Translations under genes and position numbers: made by a program | The notes under the pieces: generated by a model | The model's database searches: none | The model's input: only the letters and a program-made list of their open reading frames with translations | Told to the model about the DNA's origin: nothing | Shown: positions 24,701 to 35,999 of the stretch, in pieces | Numbering within the stretch: position 1 is the stretch's first letter | How the letters are laid out: each line of letters begins with the position of its first letter | From: Avena insularis | Lineage: Eukaryota; Streptophyta; Magnoliopsida; Poales; Poaceae | NCBI GenBank assembly: GCA_023614405.1 | Contig: CM042685.1 | Location: forward strand, 184,298,257-184,362,256 | DNA: 64,000 bases | Direction of reading: 5' to 3'

Positions 24701-27609
24701 CCTTCCCTCCGAGTGCTTGGGACCTTCCGGAACCTTCTAGAACATTCCCGATGAAAACACCAGAACCATTCTCCAACCCTGAAACAGGACTTTCCTTATA
24801 TGAATCTTATTCTCCGGACCATTCCGGATCTCCTCGTGATATCCCGGATCCCATCCAAGACTCCGAACAACATTCGGTCTCTTACTCATCATTCCATAAC
24901 TACTCAATAACATCAAATCCTTAAGTGTGTCTCCCTACGGTTCGTGAATTATGTGGACATGATCGAGACACTTCTCCGAACAATAACCAATAGAGGAATC
25001 TGGAAATTCATACGGCTCCCACATATTTCTACGATTACTTTGCGATCGAATGAACCACTTACATACGATACCAATTTCCCTTTGTCTCACGATAGTTTAC
25101 TTATCCGAGGTTTTGATCGTCGGTATCTCTGCATACCTAGTTCAACCTCGTTACTGATAAGTACTCTTTTCTCGTTCCCGTGATATGTGATCCCTTGTGA
25201 GCCAGTCACATGCTTGCATGCCAATTGGATGACATTCCACCGAGAGGGCCCAGAGTATATCTATCTGTCATATGGATGGACAAATCCCACTCTTGATCCA
25301 TGTGTCTCAACCAATACTTTCCGAACACTCAATGCCACCTTTATAACCACCCAGTTACGGTGTGGTGTTTAATGTCACCAAAGCATCCTTCTGGTGATTG
25401 TGATATGCATGATCTCATGGTCGAAGGAATTAGGTTACTATGTATCAGAAAGCAATTGCAATTGAACTATTAAAATGACTTGATCTTTATGCTACGCTTA
25501 TCTATAGGAGTATGTCCATCATATCATTCTCCTAACGATATGATCTTGTTGTTAATAACATCTCAATGTTCATGATAGGGAAACCACAATCATTTATTAA
25601 CCAACAAGCTAGTATTATAAAGAGGCTTTACTAGGGACTCTATTTTAGTTTACAAATCACACAAGTATTAATGTTTCCTTGTTAATACTGTTATAGCATG
25701 AATGTAAACATTTATCATAAACACAAAGATATAATAATAACTACATTTATTATTGCCTCTAGGGCATATCTCCAACAGGAATTTCTCTCGAAAGAAGTGT
25801 ATGGAAGGAAAGTAGAACTCTACGGGGTTGTTGAACCTTCTCTCGAACTTGCGAGTAGCGCAACACCGGAAGTAGTTCCTATGGTGCCTACACCAATAAG
25901 AGAGGAAGCTAATGATGAATATCATGAAACTTCGGTTGAAGTTGCTACTGAGCCTCGCAGGTCAACGAGAACTCGTACCACTCCTGATTGGTATAATCCC
26001 GTTATGAGTGTCATGTTGGTGGACAACACCGATGACCCTGCGACATATGAGGAAGCGATGATGAGCCCAGATTCCAATAAATGGCAAGAATCCATGAAAT
26101 CCAAGATTGGATCCATGTACGAAAACCAAGTATGGTCTTTGGTGGACTTACCGGATGGCCGGAAGGCTGTCGAGAACAAATGGATTTTCAAGAAGAAAAC
26201 AGATGCTGATGGTAATGTTACTGTCTATAAAGCTCGACTTGTCGCAAAATAGTTTCGACAAATTCAAGGGGTTGACTATGATGAGACTTTCTCACCAGTA
26301 GCAAAGCTAAATTCTGTGAGGATTTTGTTAGCAATCGCTGCATATTATGATTATGAGATATGACAGATGGATGTCAAAACGGCGTTCCTCAATGGAGACA
26401 TTGATGAAGAGTTGTATATGATGAAACCCAAAGGTTTTGTCGATCCTAAAGATGCTAACAAGGTATGCAAACTTCAAAGGTCCATATATGGATTGAAGCA
26501 AGCATCCCGAAGTTGGAATCAACATTTTGATAAGGTAATCAAAAGCTTTGGTTTTATACAAACTTATGGAGAAGCTTTTATTTACAATAAAGTGAGTGGG
26601 AGCTCTGTAGCATTCTTAATACTATATGTAGATGACATATTGTTGATTGGGAATGATGTAGACCTTCTTAATAGTGTCAAGGATTATTTGAATAATAGTT
26701 TTTCAATGAAAGATCTTGGCGAAGCAGCTTACATATTAGGCATAAAGATTTATAGAGATAGATCAAGACGCCTAATATCATTGTCACAAAGTACATATTT
26801 GGACAAAGTCCTAAAGAGGTTTGGAATGGAAGATAGCAAAAAAGGGTTCTTGCCCATGTTGCCCAATACGACCTTGAGTAAAACTCAAAGTCCAGCAATG
26901 GCAGAAGATTGAGAAAGGATGAGTAAGACTCCCTATGCCTCAACCATAGGATCTCTAATGTATGCCATGCTTTGTACTAGACCCGACATTGCATATGCTG
27001 TTAGTTTAACTAGCAGATATCAAAGTGATCCAGGAGTGGATCATTGGATAGCGGTTAAAAACATCCTTAAGTACTTGAGAAGAACTAAGGATATGGTTCT
27101 TTCTTATGGAGGTGATGAACAACTCGTTGTAAATGGTTACACCGATGCTAGTTGGAACACCGATCCAAACGATTCTAAATCTCAATCTGGATACGTATTT
27201 ACTTTGAATGGTGCAGTAGTTAGCTAGAGGAGTGCAAAGCAAAGCGTTGTGGCGAGATCTTCAACTAAATCGGAATACATAGCTGCTTCGGAGGCTTCAC
27301 AAGAAGCGATATGGATGAAGGAGTTCATTACAGAGCTCGTGTGTGGTTCCAAGTGCGATGGACCCAATGTCTATCTACTGTGATAACATGGGCGCCATAG
27401 CCAATGCGCAAGAACCAAGGTCACACAAGAAGCTAAAGCACATCAAGCTACGTTTTCACGCTATTCGAGAACATGTCCAAGATGGTGACATAAAGATTTG
27501 CAAAGTACACACAGATCTAAATGTGGCGGATCTGTTGACTAAACCTCTCCCGAGGGCAAAATATGACCAACACCAAACTGTCATGGGTGTTCGGTATATT
27601 ACCATGTAA
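21749..27609 (+). pseudogene. Copia-A gag-pol remnant (interrupted by a solo LTR)
   Basis: Gag starts at ATG 21749 and shifts frame near 21870. Its CCHC zinc knuckle (about 22493-22540) has a stop inside. Protease shows DTGS at about 22645. The GAG-pre-integrase zinc region (about 23040-23160) reads PCRLGHI where a His is usual before the Cys. Integrase has D (HTDVCG, about 23215), D (RSDRGGEY, about 23405) and E (NGVSEH, about 23510), with a frameshift near 23470. The frame is then cut at 23874 and resumes at 25778. RT has the catalytic YVDD at about 26625; RNase H spans about 27120-27600. Stops lie at 22522, 22684, 26250, 26361, 26910 and 27225. Several fit single G-to-A or C-to-T changes. 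Confidence 0.92.
23875..25777 (-). mobile_element. Antisense solo LTR inserted in Copia-A
   Basis: Reverse complement of the Copia-A LTR: it runs TGTAGGGGTTCG… to …GCATATCTCCAACA (1903 bp). It is flanked by perfect 5-bp copies of GGAAT (23870-23874 and 25778-25782). Copia-A coding sequence continues across the site (GSFLQKE before, FLSKEVYGR after). This is a textbook solo LTR left by LTR-LTR recombination. Confidence 0.95.
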
Positions 27610-27632
27610 TCTAGATTAGTTGACTCTAGTGC

Positions 27633-27643
27633 AAGTGGGAGAC
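27633..27643 (+). other. Polypurine tract of Copia-A
   Basis: AAGTGGGAGAC immediately precedes the 3' LTR, the site where plus-strand DNA is primed. Confidence 0.85.
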
Positions 27644-29564
27644 TGTTGGAGATATGCCCTAGAGGCAATAATAAATATAGTTATTATTATATCTTTGTGT
27701 TTATGATAAATGTTTACATTCATGCTATAACAGTATTAACTAGGAAACATTAATACTTGTGTGATTTGTAAACTAAATTAGAGTCCCTAGTAAAGCCTCT
27801 TCATAATACTAGCTTGTTGGTTAATAAATGATTGTGGTTTCCCTATCATGAACATAGATATGTTATTAACAACAAGATCATATCATTAGGAGAATGGTAC
27901 GATGGACATAGTCCTATAGATAAGCGTAGCATAAAGATCAAGTCATTTTAATAGTTCAATTGCTATAAGCTTTCTGATACATAGTAACCTAATTCCTTCG
28001 ACCATGAGATCATGCTTATCACCATCACCGGAAGGATGCTTTGATGACATCAAACACCACACCGTAACTGGGTGGCTATAAAGGTGGCATTGAGTGTTCA
28101 GAAAATATGGGTTGAGACACATGAATCAAGAGTGGGATTTGTCCATCCATATGACGGATAGATATACTCTGGGCCCTCTCGGTGGAATGTCATCCAATTA
28201 GCTTGCAAGCATGTGACTGTCTCACAAGGGATCACATACCACGGGAACGAGAAAAGAGTACTTATCGGTAACGAGGTTGAAGTAGGTATGCAGAGATACC
28301 GACAATCAAAACCTTGGATAAGTAAACTATCGTGAGACAAAGGGAAATTGGTATCATATGTAAGTGGTTCATTCGATCGCAAAGTAATCGTAGAAATATG
28401 TGGGAGCCATATGAATTTCCAGATTCCTCTATTGGTTATTGTTCGGAGAAGTGTCTCGATCATGTCCGCATAATTCACGAACCATAGGGAGACACACTTA
28501 AGGATTCGATGTTGTTGAGTAGTTATGGAATGATGAGTAAGATATCGAATGTTGTTCGGAGTCTCGGATGGGATCGAGGATATCGTGAGGAGATCCGGAA
28601 TGGTCCGGAGAATAAGATTCATATAAGGAAAGTCCTGTTTCGGAGTTGGGGAATGATTCCGGTGTTTTCACCGGGAATGTTCTAGAAGGGTCCGGAAGGT
28701 CCGACACTCCAGAGGGGAAGGGTACATGAAATGTGTCATGACAATATGTAATGGTTGCATCATGTACTAGGTCACTTGGCTGGGCAAAATAAAGGGAGAA
28801 ATCAAATCCTAGTTTGAAAGTCAAACGCCAATTTGAAAAAGTCAAACGACAAGTTTGCTTGGTGGAGGGAGAGTAGGAAACCTACTTGGGGAGTAGTTCC
28901 TCTCCCTCCACCCGGCGGCCAAGGAGGCCGACTTGGGGGAGGACTCCCTCCTCCCAAGCCGCACCCTCCCACCTATATAAGGAGGGGCAGGGCTGCCCCT
29001 CTCCAACACACCCAACACACCCAAAACCCTAGCCCTAGCCGCCGGCCTCCTCCAAGACGCCTACGCCTCCTAGGGTTTCTCCAAGTCGCCGACTTGGGGC
29101 TTCCCCAAGCCCTAGCCGCTGGCCAAGCTCCCCCTTGGTGCCTCTAAACCCTAGATCACCAAGGCCTCTCTCATAGTCCACCATACTCGCTCCGGCTTAA
29201 GGCGAAGCCCTGCGAGATCTCCACTCTACTTTCGACCACGCATCGTCTTCGCCGAATCGCGAGGAGAGTGCTACAACCTCTGCGCCCATTGGAACAAGGG
29301 AGGGAAGGTCTTCATCGAAAATCAACGCAGGACTGATCATGGAAGCGCTGCCGAACGCAGCAATGGAAGGATCGCTTCACGCGATCTTGAGATCGGCAAG
29401 AGTACGACTACATCACCCACGAGAATCTGCTCTCGTTAACCGCTTTGGAATCTTCGAGGGTGAGTTCCTCTATCGACTCGTTGCTACAATCTAGTAGATA
29501 GATCTTGGCTTGTTTGTTTGCATGCGGTAGAATTTTTTTGTTTTCCATGCTACGAACCCCTACA
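27644..29564 (+). repeat. 3' LTR of Copia-A
   Basis: Same ends and TATA position as the 5' LTR (TATA-like at about 28975). It differs mainly in the block at about 29217-29382. Confidence 0.93.
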
Positions 29565-29614
29565 GTGTTTTCGGTTCATCGACAAATATCGTTGAGTACA
29601 CATGTGGTTATTAT
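29565..29614 (+). repeat. Old solo Copia LTR, part 2
   Basis: The GGTTCATCGACAAATATCG stretch and what follows match the position in the Copia LTR just after the Copia-A insertion point. It ends at the ATTAT target copy of the next solo LTR. Confidence 0.7.
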
Positions 29615-30608
29615 TGTTAGAAATAATGGGCCAAACCATTTAGGCCCATGTGTATTTCAGATTTTCCCTAAATCTTAAAGCCCAAATTTGTGGCAGCCCA
29701 TATGTGTTTGGGCCCATGTTTGTGGCAGCTCATATGGGAGTGGAGTGGGAGCTAAAGTTTAGTCCCACATGGGAAGTTGAAGGAGAGTTGCACAACCTTA
29801 TAAGGTGGAGTGTTGCACCACTTTGTAAGTGAGTGGCAATAAGAGAGATATCTGTGGCTCCTCCTCTCGACGCCTTGCCCGCCGCTCCCTTTTGTCTTTG
29901 TCGACTTGGCCCGTGGGTTCTTGAGAATCTCGCCGAGCCGAGCTTTATTTTGCTGCTCAGGAAAATTGTTTCGTTTTAACAGACGTGTCCAACGGTTAGC
30001 TTATTCGGGTCGCTCCCGGATCGTGGGCTACCGTGCGCAATATGGACTCGCCCCACGTTCGCATCCGTTAGGGTTTCCTGAGTCGCTCTATATAAAGTCC
30101 CGCGCGACTACCGCCACGATACCTTCGAAAACCAATCTAGGGTTTTGCCATCTTCTCTGTTTGCGCCGCCACCGTATTCTACTCCATCCCGCTTGCCGGT
30201 GTGCACCGGTGGTCGGGAGAGCAGGTCTCCGGAACCGCTCGCCTTTGCGATCCTGTACGGGAGAGGGCGAATAAGGTTTTTGGGAAGCGCTCCGCGCGAC
30301 TGCTCAAGTTTGTCATCATGACGCGTCTTACCGGTCGTCAAGCCGGAGCTCGTGCTCGTCGTCTTCAACGTCGATTTCTTCGACAGTCTACTGCAAACGC
30401 TGCACCAACAACGACTTCATCGGTAACCGATCAGTACGTATACCGTCGTCAGATCTGTTGCTTTAGTATGGCTGTTAGTGCGTATATTCTGCTACTGTTC
30501 ATGTTGATCAATACATCTAGTATGTTAGAGGTTCACGTGATTGTAGCTGTTGTTGTCATGATTTATATTTTGGAATTAATCGTGGAAATTATGCCTAATA
30601 ATCCAACA
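29615..30608 (+). mobile_element. Solo LTR, 994 bp, with perfect target duplication
   Basis: Begins TGTTAGAAATAATGGGCC and ends AATCCAACA, with ATTAT on both sides (29610-29614 and 30609-30613). It contains a TATA-like CTATATAAAG near 30089. Family not identified; it differs from the Copia-A LTR. The host LTR sequence resumes directly after it, confirming the boundaries. Confidence 0.92.
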
Positions 30609-30613
30609 ATTAT

Positions 30614-31544
30614 AGGCATATAGGTCCCGCGGTTGATTATTGGTCATAGAGGAGTTTTGACCATGTTTGTAGTATTCTCTAACTGTTGGATAGCACGCTT
30701 AAGGGTTTAACGAAGCTTAAAGATCGTTAATGGCTAGTTTGAATCACTGAAGAAGTGAGAAGAGAGAGACCAGAAAAGTTCTGGAGAGATCCGAAGGTGT
30801 TCGGAGAAAGAATAAGGAAAAGAACCGGAAAAGGGTTTTCAGATAAATAGTTATTTAAATATGATTATTATATATAATTGTGAATAAATATATTGTAAAA
30901 AAATATTTAAATAAAAATTTATAAAATACGTCCTAAAAGTTAGGCAAAATCCTGAAGAGGTTTTACCTAAAAAGAAATGGACAGAAAAATAGGCAAAAGG
31001 GTCTGTTTTTAAAACAACCCATGTGGACAGCGGATAGTCCGCGCCGCACGTGGACGACCCGTATTGCACGTCGCGCAGTGCTGCTGTTGCAGCTGCTAGT
31101 GGGCTGCATCCGACCGGCCCACCCGAAACAGTCCTGGCTATCGCACGGGCCACCAGGCCGGTCCACCTAGGCCAGGCGCTGGCCGCCCCGCCCAAGGCCT
31201 CCTCCCGCCACCGCCTTTGGCCAGCTCGGCCAGGCATGGGTGGACGGGCGGCCCACCCGGCCGGCAGCTATTTTGCTCCGTTTTTCTTTGTTTTATTAGT
31301 CCTACATGAGAACCTAAAAGTATAGAGACCCCTTTCGTCTATATAAGAGGTGTCCATAGAAGGATTAAAATACAATTTTCACCCCATGTTAAACGTTCTT
31401 TAAATGAGGCGGCACACATTTTGGCTAGGTCTTCTGACGTAGCTAGCCTAGGTTTCATTTCAGTGTTTGCTTCGTGTCAATCTGGAAGACTCTTTTGTAT
31501 TGATGTTATGTGATAAAAAATACACCATGTAGAAGTGGAATAAT
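30614..31544 (+). repeat. Old solo Copia LTR, part 3
   Basis: Resumes with GGTCCCGCGGTTGATTATTG, as expected of this LTR group. It contains CTATATAAGAGG at about 31339 and is followed by GGGCA (31545-31549), a copy of the left-flank pentamer. The last bases are AATAAT, not CA, so the end is either mutated or misplaced. Confidence 0.6.
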
Positions 31545-31570
31545 GGGCAACGCAACTATAAAAAATAGTA

Positions 31571-31634
31571 CTCCCTCTTATCCATAATTCTACTTTGTAC
31601 TGGATCAGCGATATTTATTATCGATAAGAGGGGG
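31571..31634. mobile_element. Short Stowaway/Mariner-like MITE
   Basis: CTCCCTCTTATCCATAA… to …TCGATAAGAGGGG, terminal inverted repeats of about 18 bp, flanked by TA on both sides (31569-31570 and 31635-31636). At 64 bp it is much shorter than the usual 80-250 bp. Confidence 0.75.
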
Positions 31635-31676
31635 TACTAGTACTAGAGAACTTCGACAGGGTTGCGTTGATACTTG

Positions 31677-32480
31677 GGGTGTGTTTGTTAGACGGGTAAA
31701 CTCAGATATTCTCTGTCCAACCTAGCTAAGAGGACATTTTGTTGTTTGTTAGCCCGGGTCGGACCATCTCAGCAGTGCCCACTTCACCCTGAAAAGGGCT
31801 CTCAGCCGGGCTGAGGAGAGAAGCTCAAATCGAGCCGCCTTCGTCCGGCCGAGTGCATCCATAATACATCAAGCGCATGCGGACCCCCTCCCACCCGACC
31901 CCCAACCACGGGCTCTCTCCTCATTTCCCCCCGTTCCCATCGACACTTGCAGACCGTCACGACGACTGTCGCCCTAACGCCGAAACCCAAACCATCCTCG
32001 CTGACGCCGCGGCCGCTTCATTTCCTCATTCAAAGCCCACTGACCAGCGCTTAACACGCGCCGCTTACATGCACCCCCCGATAGGCAGAGGCAGAGGCCC
32101 GCAGAGGCAACAAGAGGTCGGCCACATCAAATTGAAAGCAACCACCGCAAGGCCAGATCTTTGAAAGCAACCACCACCGGCGCCCACCACCGCCACATCG
32201 GTGATGAATCTCCCTGCAAAGACACGGTGTGGTGGAACGAGGGCCTGATTGCTTTTTTTGTTTTTATTTAGGGGCCTTTATGTAAAAGTTTAGACTATTT
32301 TGTGATTTCTCTGTTTTTTGGTCAATCTCACCCCATACGGACTACCAAACAAAGTATCAGCACATCATTTCTCAACACACCCGATCTATCAAACAAACCA
32401 TAAAATCCGAGTCCAACTTGTATAAGGCGAGATATTTAATGAGAGAGAATCTCAAGCGGGCTGGTCTACCAAACACACCG
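31677..32480. mobile_element. TIR DNA transposon (PIF/Harbinger-like), non-autonomous
   Basis: Ends GGGTGTGTTTGTTAGAC and, on the other strand, CGGTGTGTTTGGTAGACC, imperfect inverted repeats. It is flanked by TTG (31674-31676 and 32481-32483). No transposase was seen. The superfamily is inferred from TIR style and the 3-bp duplication. Its right end is about 125 bp upstream of the PPR start codon. Confidence 0.65.
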
Positions 32481-32605
32481 TTGGTGATCGACGAGAGAAG
32501 GCGTTGGATGGCGCTGAAACTGAACTTAGACGAGACACGCGAAATGGGGGAGAAAACGTAAACAAGAGCACCGCCATTGGAGATTGGACCCACCAGCCGA
32601 CCCGC

Positions 32606-34693
32606 ATGGGGAAATTTCCCGGCCAGCACTCCCGCCCATCGGACACCGATACCTCGCTCCGCCTCGCCGCCCCGCTCCAGTCATGCGGCCGCGCCGGCGA
32701 CCTCCGCCTCGGCCGCCGCCTCCACGCGCGCCTCGTGCTCTCCGGCGCGGCCGCCGCCTCCGCCTTCCTCACCAACCACCTCATCACCATGTACTCCCAC
32801 TGCGCCGACGTCACCTCCGCGCTCCGTCTCTTCCACGCCATGCCCCGCCCCAACCTCGTGTCCTGGACCACCCTCATCTCCGGCCTCGCCCAGAACTCCA
32901 TGCACGGCGATGCGCTAACCGCCTTCGCCTCCATGCGCCGCGCGGGCCTCGCGCCCACGCAGTTCGCGCTCTCCAGCGCCGCGCGCGCCGCGGCCGCCCT
33001 CGCGGCCCCGCTCCTGGGCGCGCAGCTGCACTGCGTCGGCGTCAGGATCGGCTTTGACTCCGAGCTCTTCGTCGCCAGCAACCTCGCGGATATGTACTTC
33101 AAGTCCGGTCTCTTGGCTGAAGCGTGCAGGGTGTTTGACCAAATGCCACACAAGGATGCTGTTGCGTGGACTGCCCTGATCGATGGGTACGCCAAGAACG
33201 GGAGCCTTGAGAAAGCCGCTCTAGCTTTCCGGGCTATGAAGCGAGAGGGACTGGTTGGAGCTGACCAGCATGTGTTCTGCACTGTCCTGAGTGCATCGGG
33301 AGGGCTCAAGGATGCATGGCTTGGCCGAACCATCCACAGTAGTGTAATCAAGGCAGGGTTTCAACTGGAGGTTGCTGTGAGGAATGCACTCACTGACATG
33401 TACGCTAAGGCTGCGGATATGGAGGATGCTGCTCGCGTGCTGAGGATTGACCCTCAAGGTTGGACTGTTGTGTCTGCCACCTCGCTCATTGATGGCTACA
33501 TAGAGACTGAACGTGTTGAGGAGGCCCTACGAATCTTTATTGAACTGCGGAGGCAAGGAGTTGAACCCAATGAATTTACTTTCTCGAGCATGATCAAGGG
33601 CTGTGCTATGCAGGCTCTGCTTGAACAAGGTGCTCAGTTGCATGCGCAACTGATCAAGACAAATATTATCAGTGACTCCTTTGTTGGTTCCACCCTTTTG
33701 GATATGTATGGTAAATGTGGCCTAATAAGCTTGTCCATTCAGTTATTTAATGAGATTGAACACCATACTGATATTGCTTGGAATGCGCTAATCAATGTAT
33801 TAGCACAACATGGTCATGGTAGGGAAGCGGTCCAAGCTTTCGATAGGATGACCTCAAGTGGTACCAGGCCAAATCACATTACGTTTGTCAGCCTGCTTAC
33901 AGCATGCAGTCATTCTGGGTTAGTGGATGAAGGACTGAAATATTTTAACTCCATGAAGGACGCCCATGGTATTGAGCCTAAAGAAGAGCACTATTCCTGT
34001 ATCATTGATATGTATGGTCGAGCTGGGAGACTAGACGAAGCAGAGAAATTCATACACGAGATGCCTGTCAAGCCCAATGCCTATGGCTGGTGCTCCTTGC
34101 TTGGAGCTTGCCGGATGAGAGGAAACAAGGAGCTTGGGGAGGTTGCGGCAAAAAACATAATGGAGCTTGAGCCAGATAACACTGGTGTACATGTGTCCCT
34201 TTCTGGGATCTATGCATCACTGGGCCAATGGGAGGATGTGAAGGCAGTCAGGAAGTTGATGAGGGATAGCAGGATTAAGAAGCTGCCTGGATTTAGCTGG
34301 GTCGATGCTAACAACAAAACTCATGTTTTTGCATCTGAAGATTGGTCACACCCACAGCAGGAGAAGATATATAAAAAACTTGAGGAACTCTATGAGAGGA
34401 TAAAGGAGGAAGGTTACGTCCCAGACACACGCTTCTTACCGTGTAATTTAGACAATGCTGCAAAGGAGAGGATTCTGCGTTATCACAGTGAGCGGATTGC
34501 CGTAGCTTTTGCTTTGATAAGCATGCCTGCTACAAAACCAATCATAGTGAAGAAGAATTTGCGCATCTGCGTAGACTGCCATTCTGCACTGAAGTTCATT
34601 TCTAAGGTAGAAAGCAGAGATATTATTGTTAGAGATAACTCCAGGTTCCACCATTTTGGGAAAGGGAGGTGTTCCTGTGAAGATTACTGGTGA
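32606..34693 (+). CDS. PPR protein, PLS-E-E+-DYW class (organellar RNA editing type)
   Basis: Intronless gene of 695 codons. Proteins of this class bind specific organellar transcripts through PPR repeats, and the DYW domain deaminates a target C to U. I start at ATG 32606; the open frame begins upstream only from a TTG at 32504. Residues about 10-480 form PLS-type repeats, seen from recurring cores such as NLVSWTTLISGLAQ, DAVAWTALIDGYAKNG and DIAWNALINVLAQHG. The E/E+ region follows from about 480. The DYW domain fills the last ~100 residues: HSER (deaminase HxE), CVDCHSA (CxxCH), CSCEDYW at the end. No stop or frameshift, so probably functional. The GC-rich 5' third is typical of grass genes. 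An organellar transit peptide is expected but not obvious. The target site cannot be told from sequence. Confidence 0.95.
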   Translation: MGKFPGQHSRPSDTDTSLRLAAPLQSCGRAGDLRLGRRLHARLVLSGAAAASAFLTNHLITMYSHCADVTSALRLFHAMPRPNLVSWTTLISGLAQNSMHGDALTAFASMRRAGLAPTQFALSSAARAAAALAAPLLGAQLHCVGVRIGFDSELFVASNLADMYFKSGLLAEACRVFDQMPHKDAVAWTALIDGYAKNGSLEKAALAFRAMKREGLVGADQHVFCTVLSASGGLKDAWLGRTIHSSVIKAGFQLEVAVRNALTDMYAKAADMEDAARVLRIDPQGWTVVSATSLIDGYIETERVEEALRIFIELRRQGVEPNEFTFSSMIKGCAMQALLEQGAQLHAQLIKTNIISDSFVGSTLLDMYGKCGLISLSIQLFNEIEHHTDIAWNALINVLAQHGHGREAVQAFDRMTSSGTRPNHITFVSLLTACSHSGLVDEGLKYFNSMKDAHGIEPKEEHYSCIIDMYGRAGRLDEAEKFIHEMPVKPNAYGWCSLLGACRMRGNKELGEVAAKNIMELEPDNTGVHVSLSGIYASLGQWEDVKAVRKLMRDSRIKKLPGFSWVDANNKTHVFASEDWSHPQQEKIYKKLEELYERIKEEGYVPDTRFLPCNLDNAAKERILRYHSERIAVAFALISMPATKPIIVKKNLRICVDCHSALKFISKVESRDIIVRDNSRFHHFGKGRCSCEDYW

Positions 34694-35999
34694 TTAACCC
34701 ATATCTCTTTTTTTTTGCATTAGAAGGGACATTCTTGAATTGCTTTCATCTGTCCAATTCATGGTGCTTCAGTTTTATTTCACTATATTTGGATGCACAC
34801 AGTCAAAAGAATATAGATTCTGTGGAGAAATATGGAACTAAAAGAATGAAAAAAAAACATGAGCATAGCTCATTGGGGCATACCATTAACTGCCCGATGC
34901 TTGCCAGTGCTTCTACCTGTGCATGCCATGAATGCAATTATAGATTAGATATGTTTTGTACTGTTACAACTGTTTCTAGCTTTTACCAAATCATGATATT
35001 GTAGCTTACAAGGTACAACACTTAAAGTTTTTCTATTCTATACACCACTGAAGCCCTTAAAAAGAAGAGGTTCTTTGCAACTCCTTCCATGTGTAAATAC
35101 TTCAAGGATTTCTGTTAGGCAATGAACTCTATCGACCAAAAGTTCTCTGCAACTCTCGCATTCTACACTAAACATGTTCATGTTTCCTTGAGCTGTGTTC
35201 TTACTATTCACCCGTAGTTGAGCATATTGTATTTGGAAGACCATACTACAACATTAGTGTCCTATGCAATATTGGCATCCCTGAAATGTGTGACATCCCT
35301 TCAACTGCCCTTTTAGATTCACATGCTGGCAGAAATTGGGACTTCACTGTGGAGATTTCAACGGATGCAGCATCCTCCATATCCCCTTATTCGTGGAGAT
35401 CTTTATCATAGCAGCATGCCACATTTGAAAAGAAACACTTGCTAATATGTTTGACAATATATCACGTTATTAGGTCTTGGGAACACCTCTTTAGGATAGA
35501 GAGATCGTTTTTTCAGTCTTGTAGATGCAAATAGGAATCTATAACCACCCTACGAGCCTGGGCAGATTATATAACTTTATTCTTCCTTCTAAGGTTCAGC
35601 CAGGGTCCTTGTACATAGTTGTTTGTGCATTCCTGGCTCTCCTATTCTATACCTTTATTAAAAAAATTAAAGACTGGGTTGGTCTCTTGTTTGTGCATTA
35701 CTGCCCCTCCTCTTCTATTGCAAATAGTATACCTTTATTTAAACAGTTATACACCGCATTGGTCTCCCCTACTGTTTTTCTGCCAAAAAAATCAATACTT
35801 CCGGCCTGAAGAATCCCTACGCTCAAATTCTTTTCCGCACTAAGAGCTTAAAAGTGCAGTCTGAAGCTTGCTGAAACATTATTCATTCATAAGTGTTTGA
35901 AACTAATAACACGGTCAAATAATATAAATAAGCAGAATGAAAAGAAGTTTAAGATATTCACCAACAGATTTTGTGTATTCTTTTACATTTCATGCATTG
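34694..35999. other. Intergenic, no gene seen
   Basis: 3' flank of the PPR gene. AT-rich. One short duplicated motif (TTTGTGCATT…CTCCTCTTCTAT, about 35620-35720). No convincing gene or RNA. Confidence 0.6.

Larger units (their letters stand above)
18648..29564 (+). mobile_element. Copia-A: full-length BARE/Angela-like LTR retrotransposon (degenerate)
   Basis: Two LTRs of about 1.92 kb (18648-20569 and 27644-29564) flank a primer-binding site, a gag-pol region and a polypurine tract. Flanking 5-mers are TTGTT and GTGTT, a duplication with one mismatch. The target is an older LTR of a related family, whose sequence resumes at 29565. A solo LTR of the same family sits antisense inside the internal region (23875-25777). 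The coding region has many stops and frameshifts, so the element cannot move by itself. Confidence 0.92.

Noticed and set aside
32504..32605. Upstream extension of the PPR reading frame
   Set aside because: It begins at TTG. The first ATG in frame is 32606, and the extension reads like untranslated sequence next to the transposon end.
32584..33351. Overlapping ORFs on both strands in the 5' part of the PPR gene
   Set aside because: Shadows of a very GC-rich coding region; only the PPR frame has family motifs.
35525..35843. Small hydrophobic ORFs downstream of the PPR gene
   Set aside because: Short, partly duplicated, AT-rich, without start context or homology that I can recognise.
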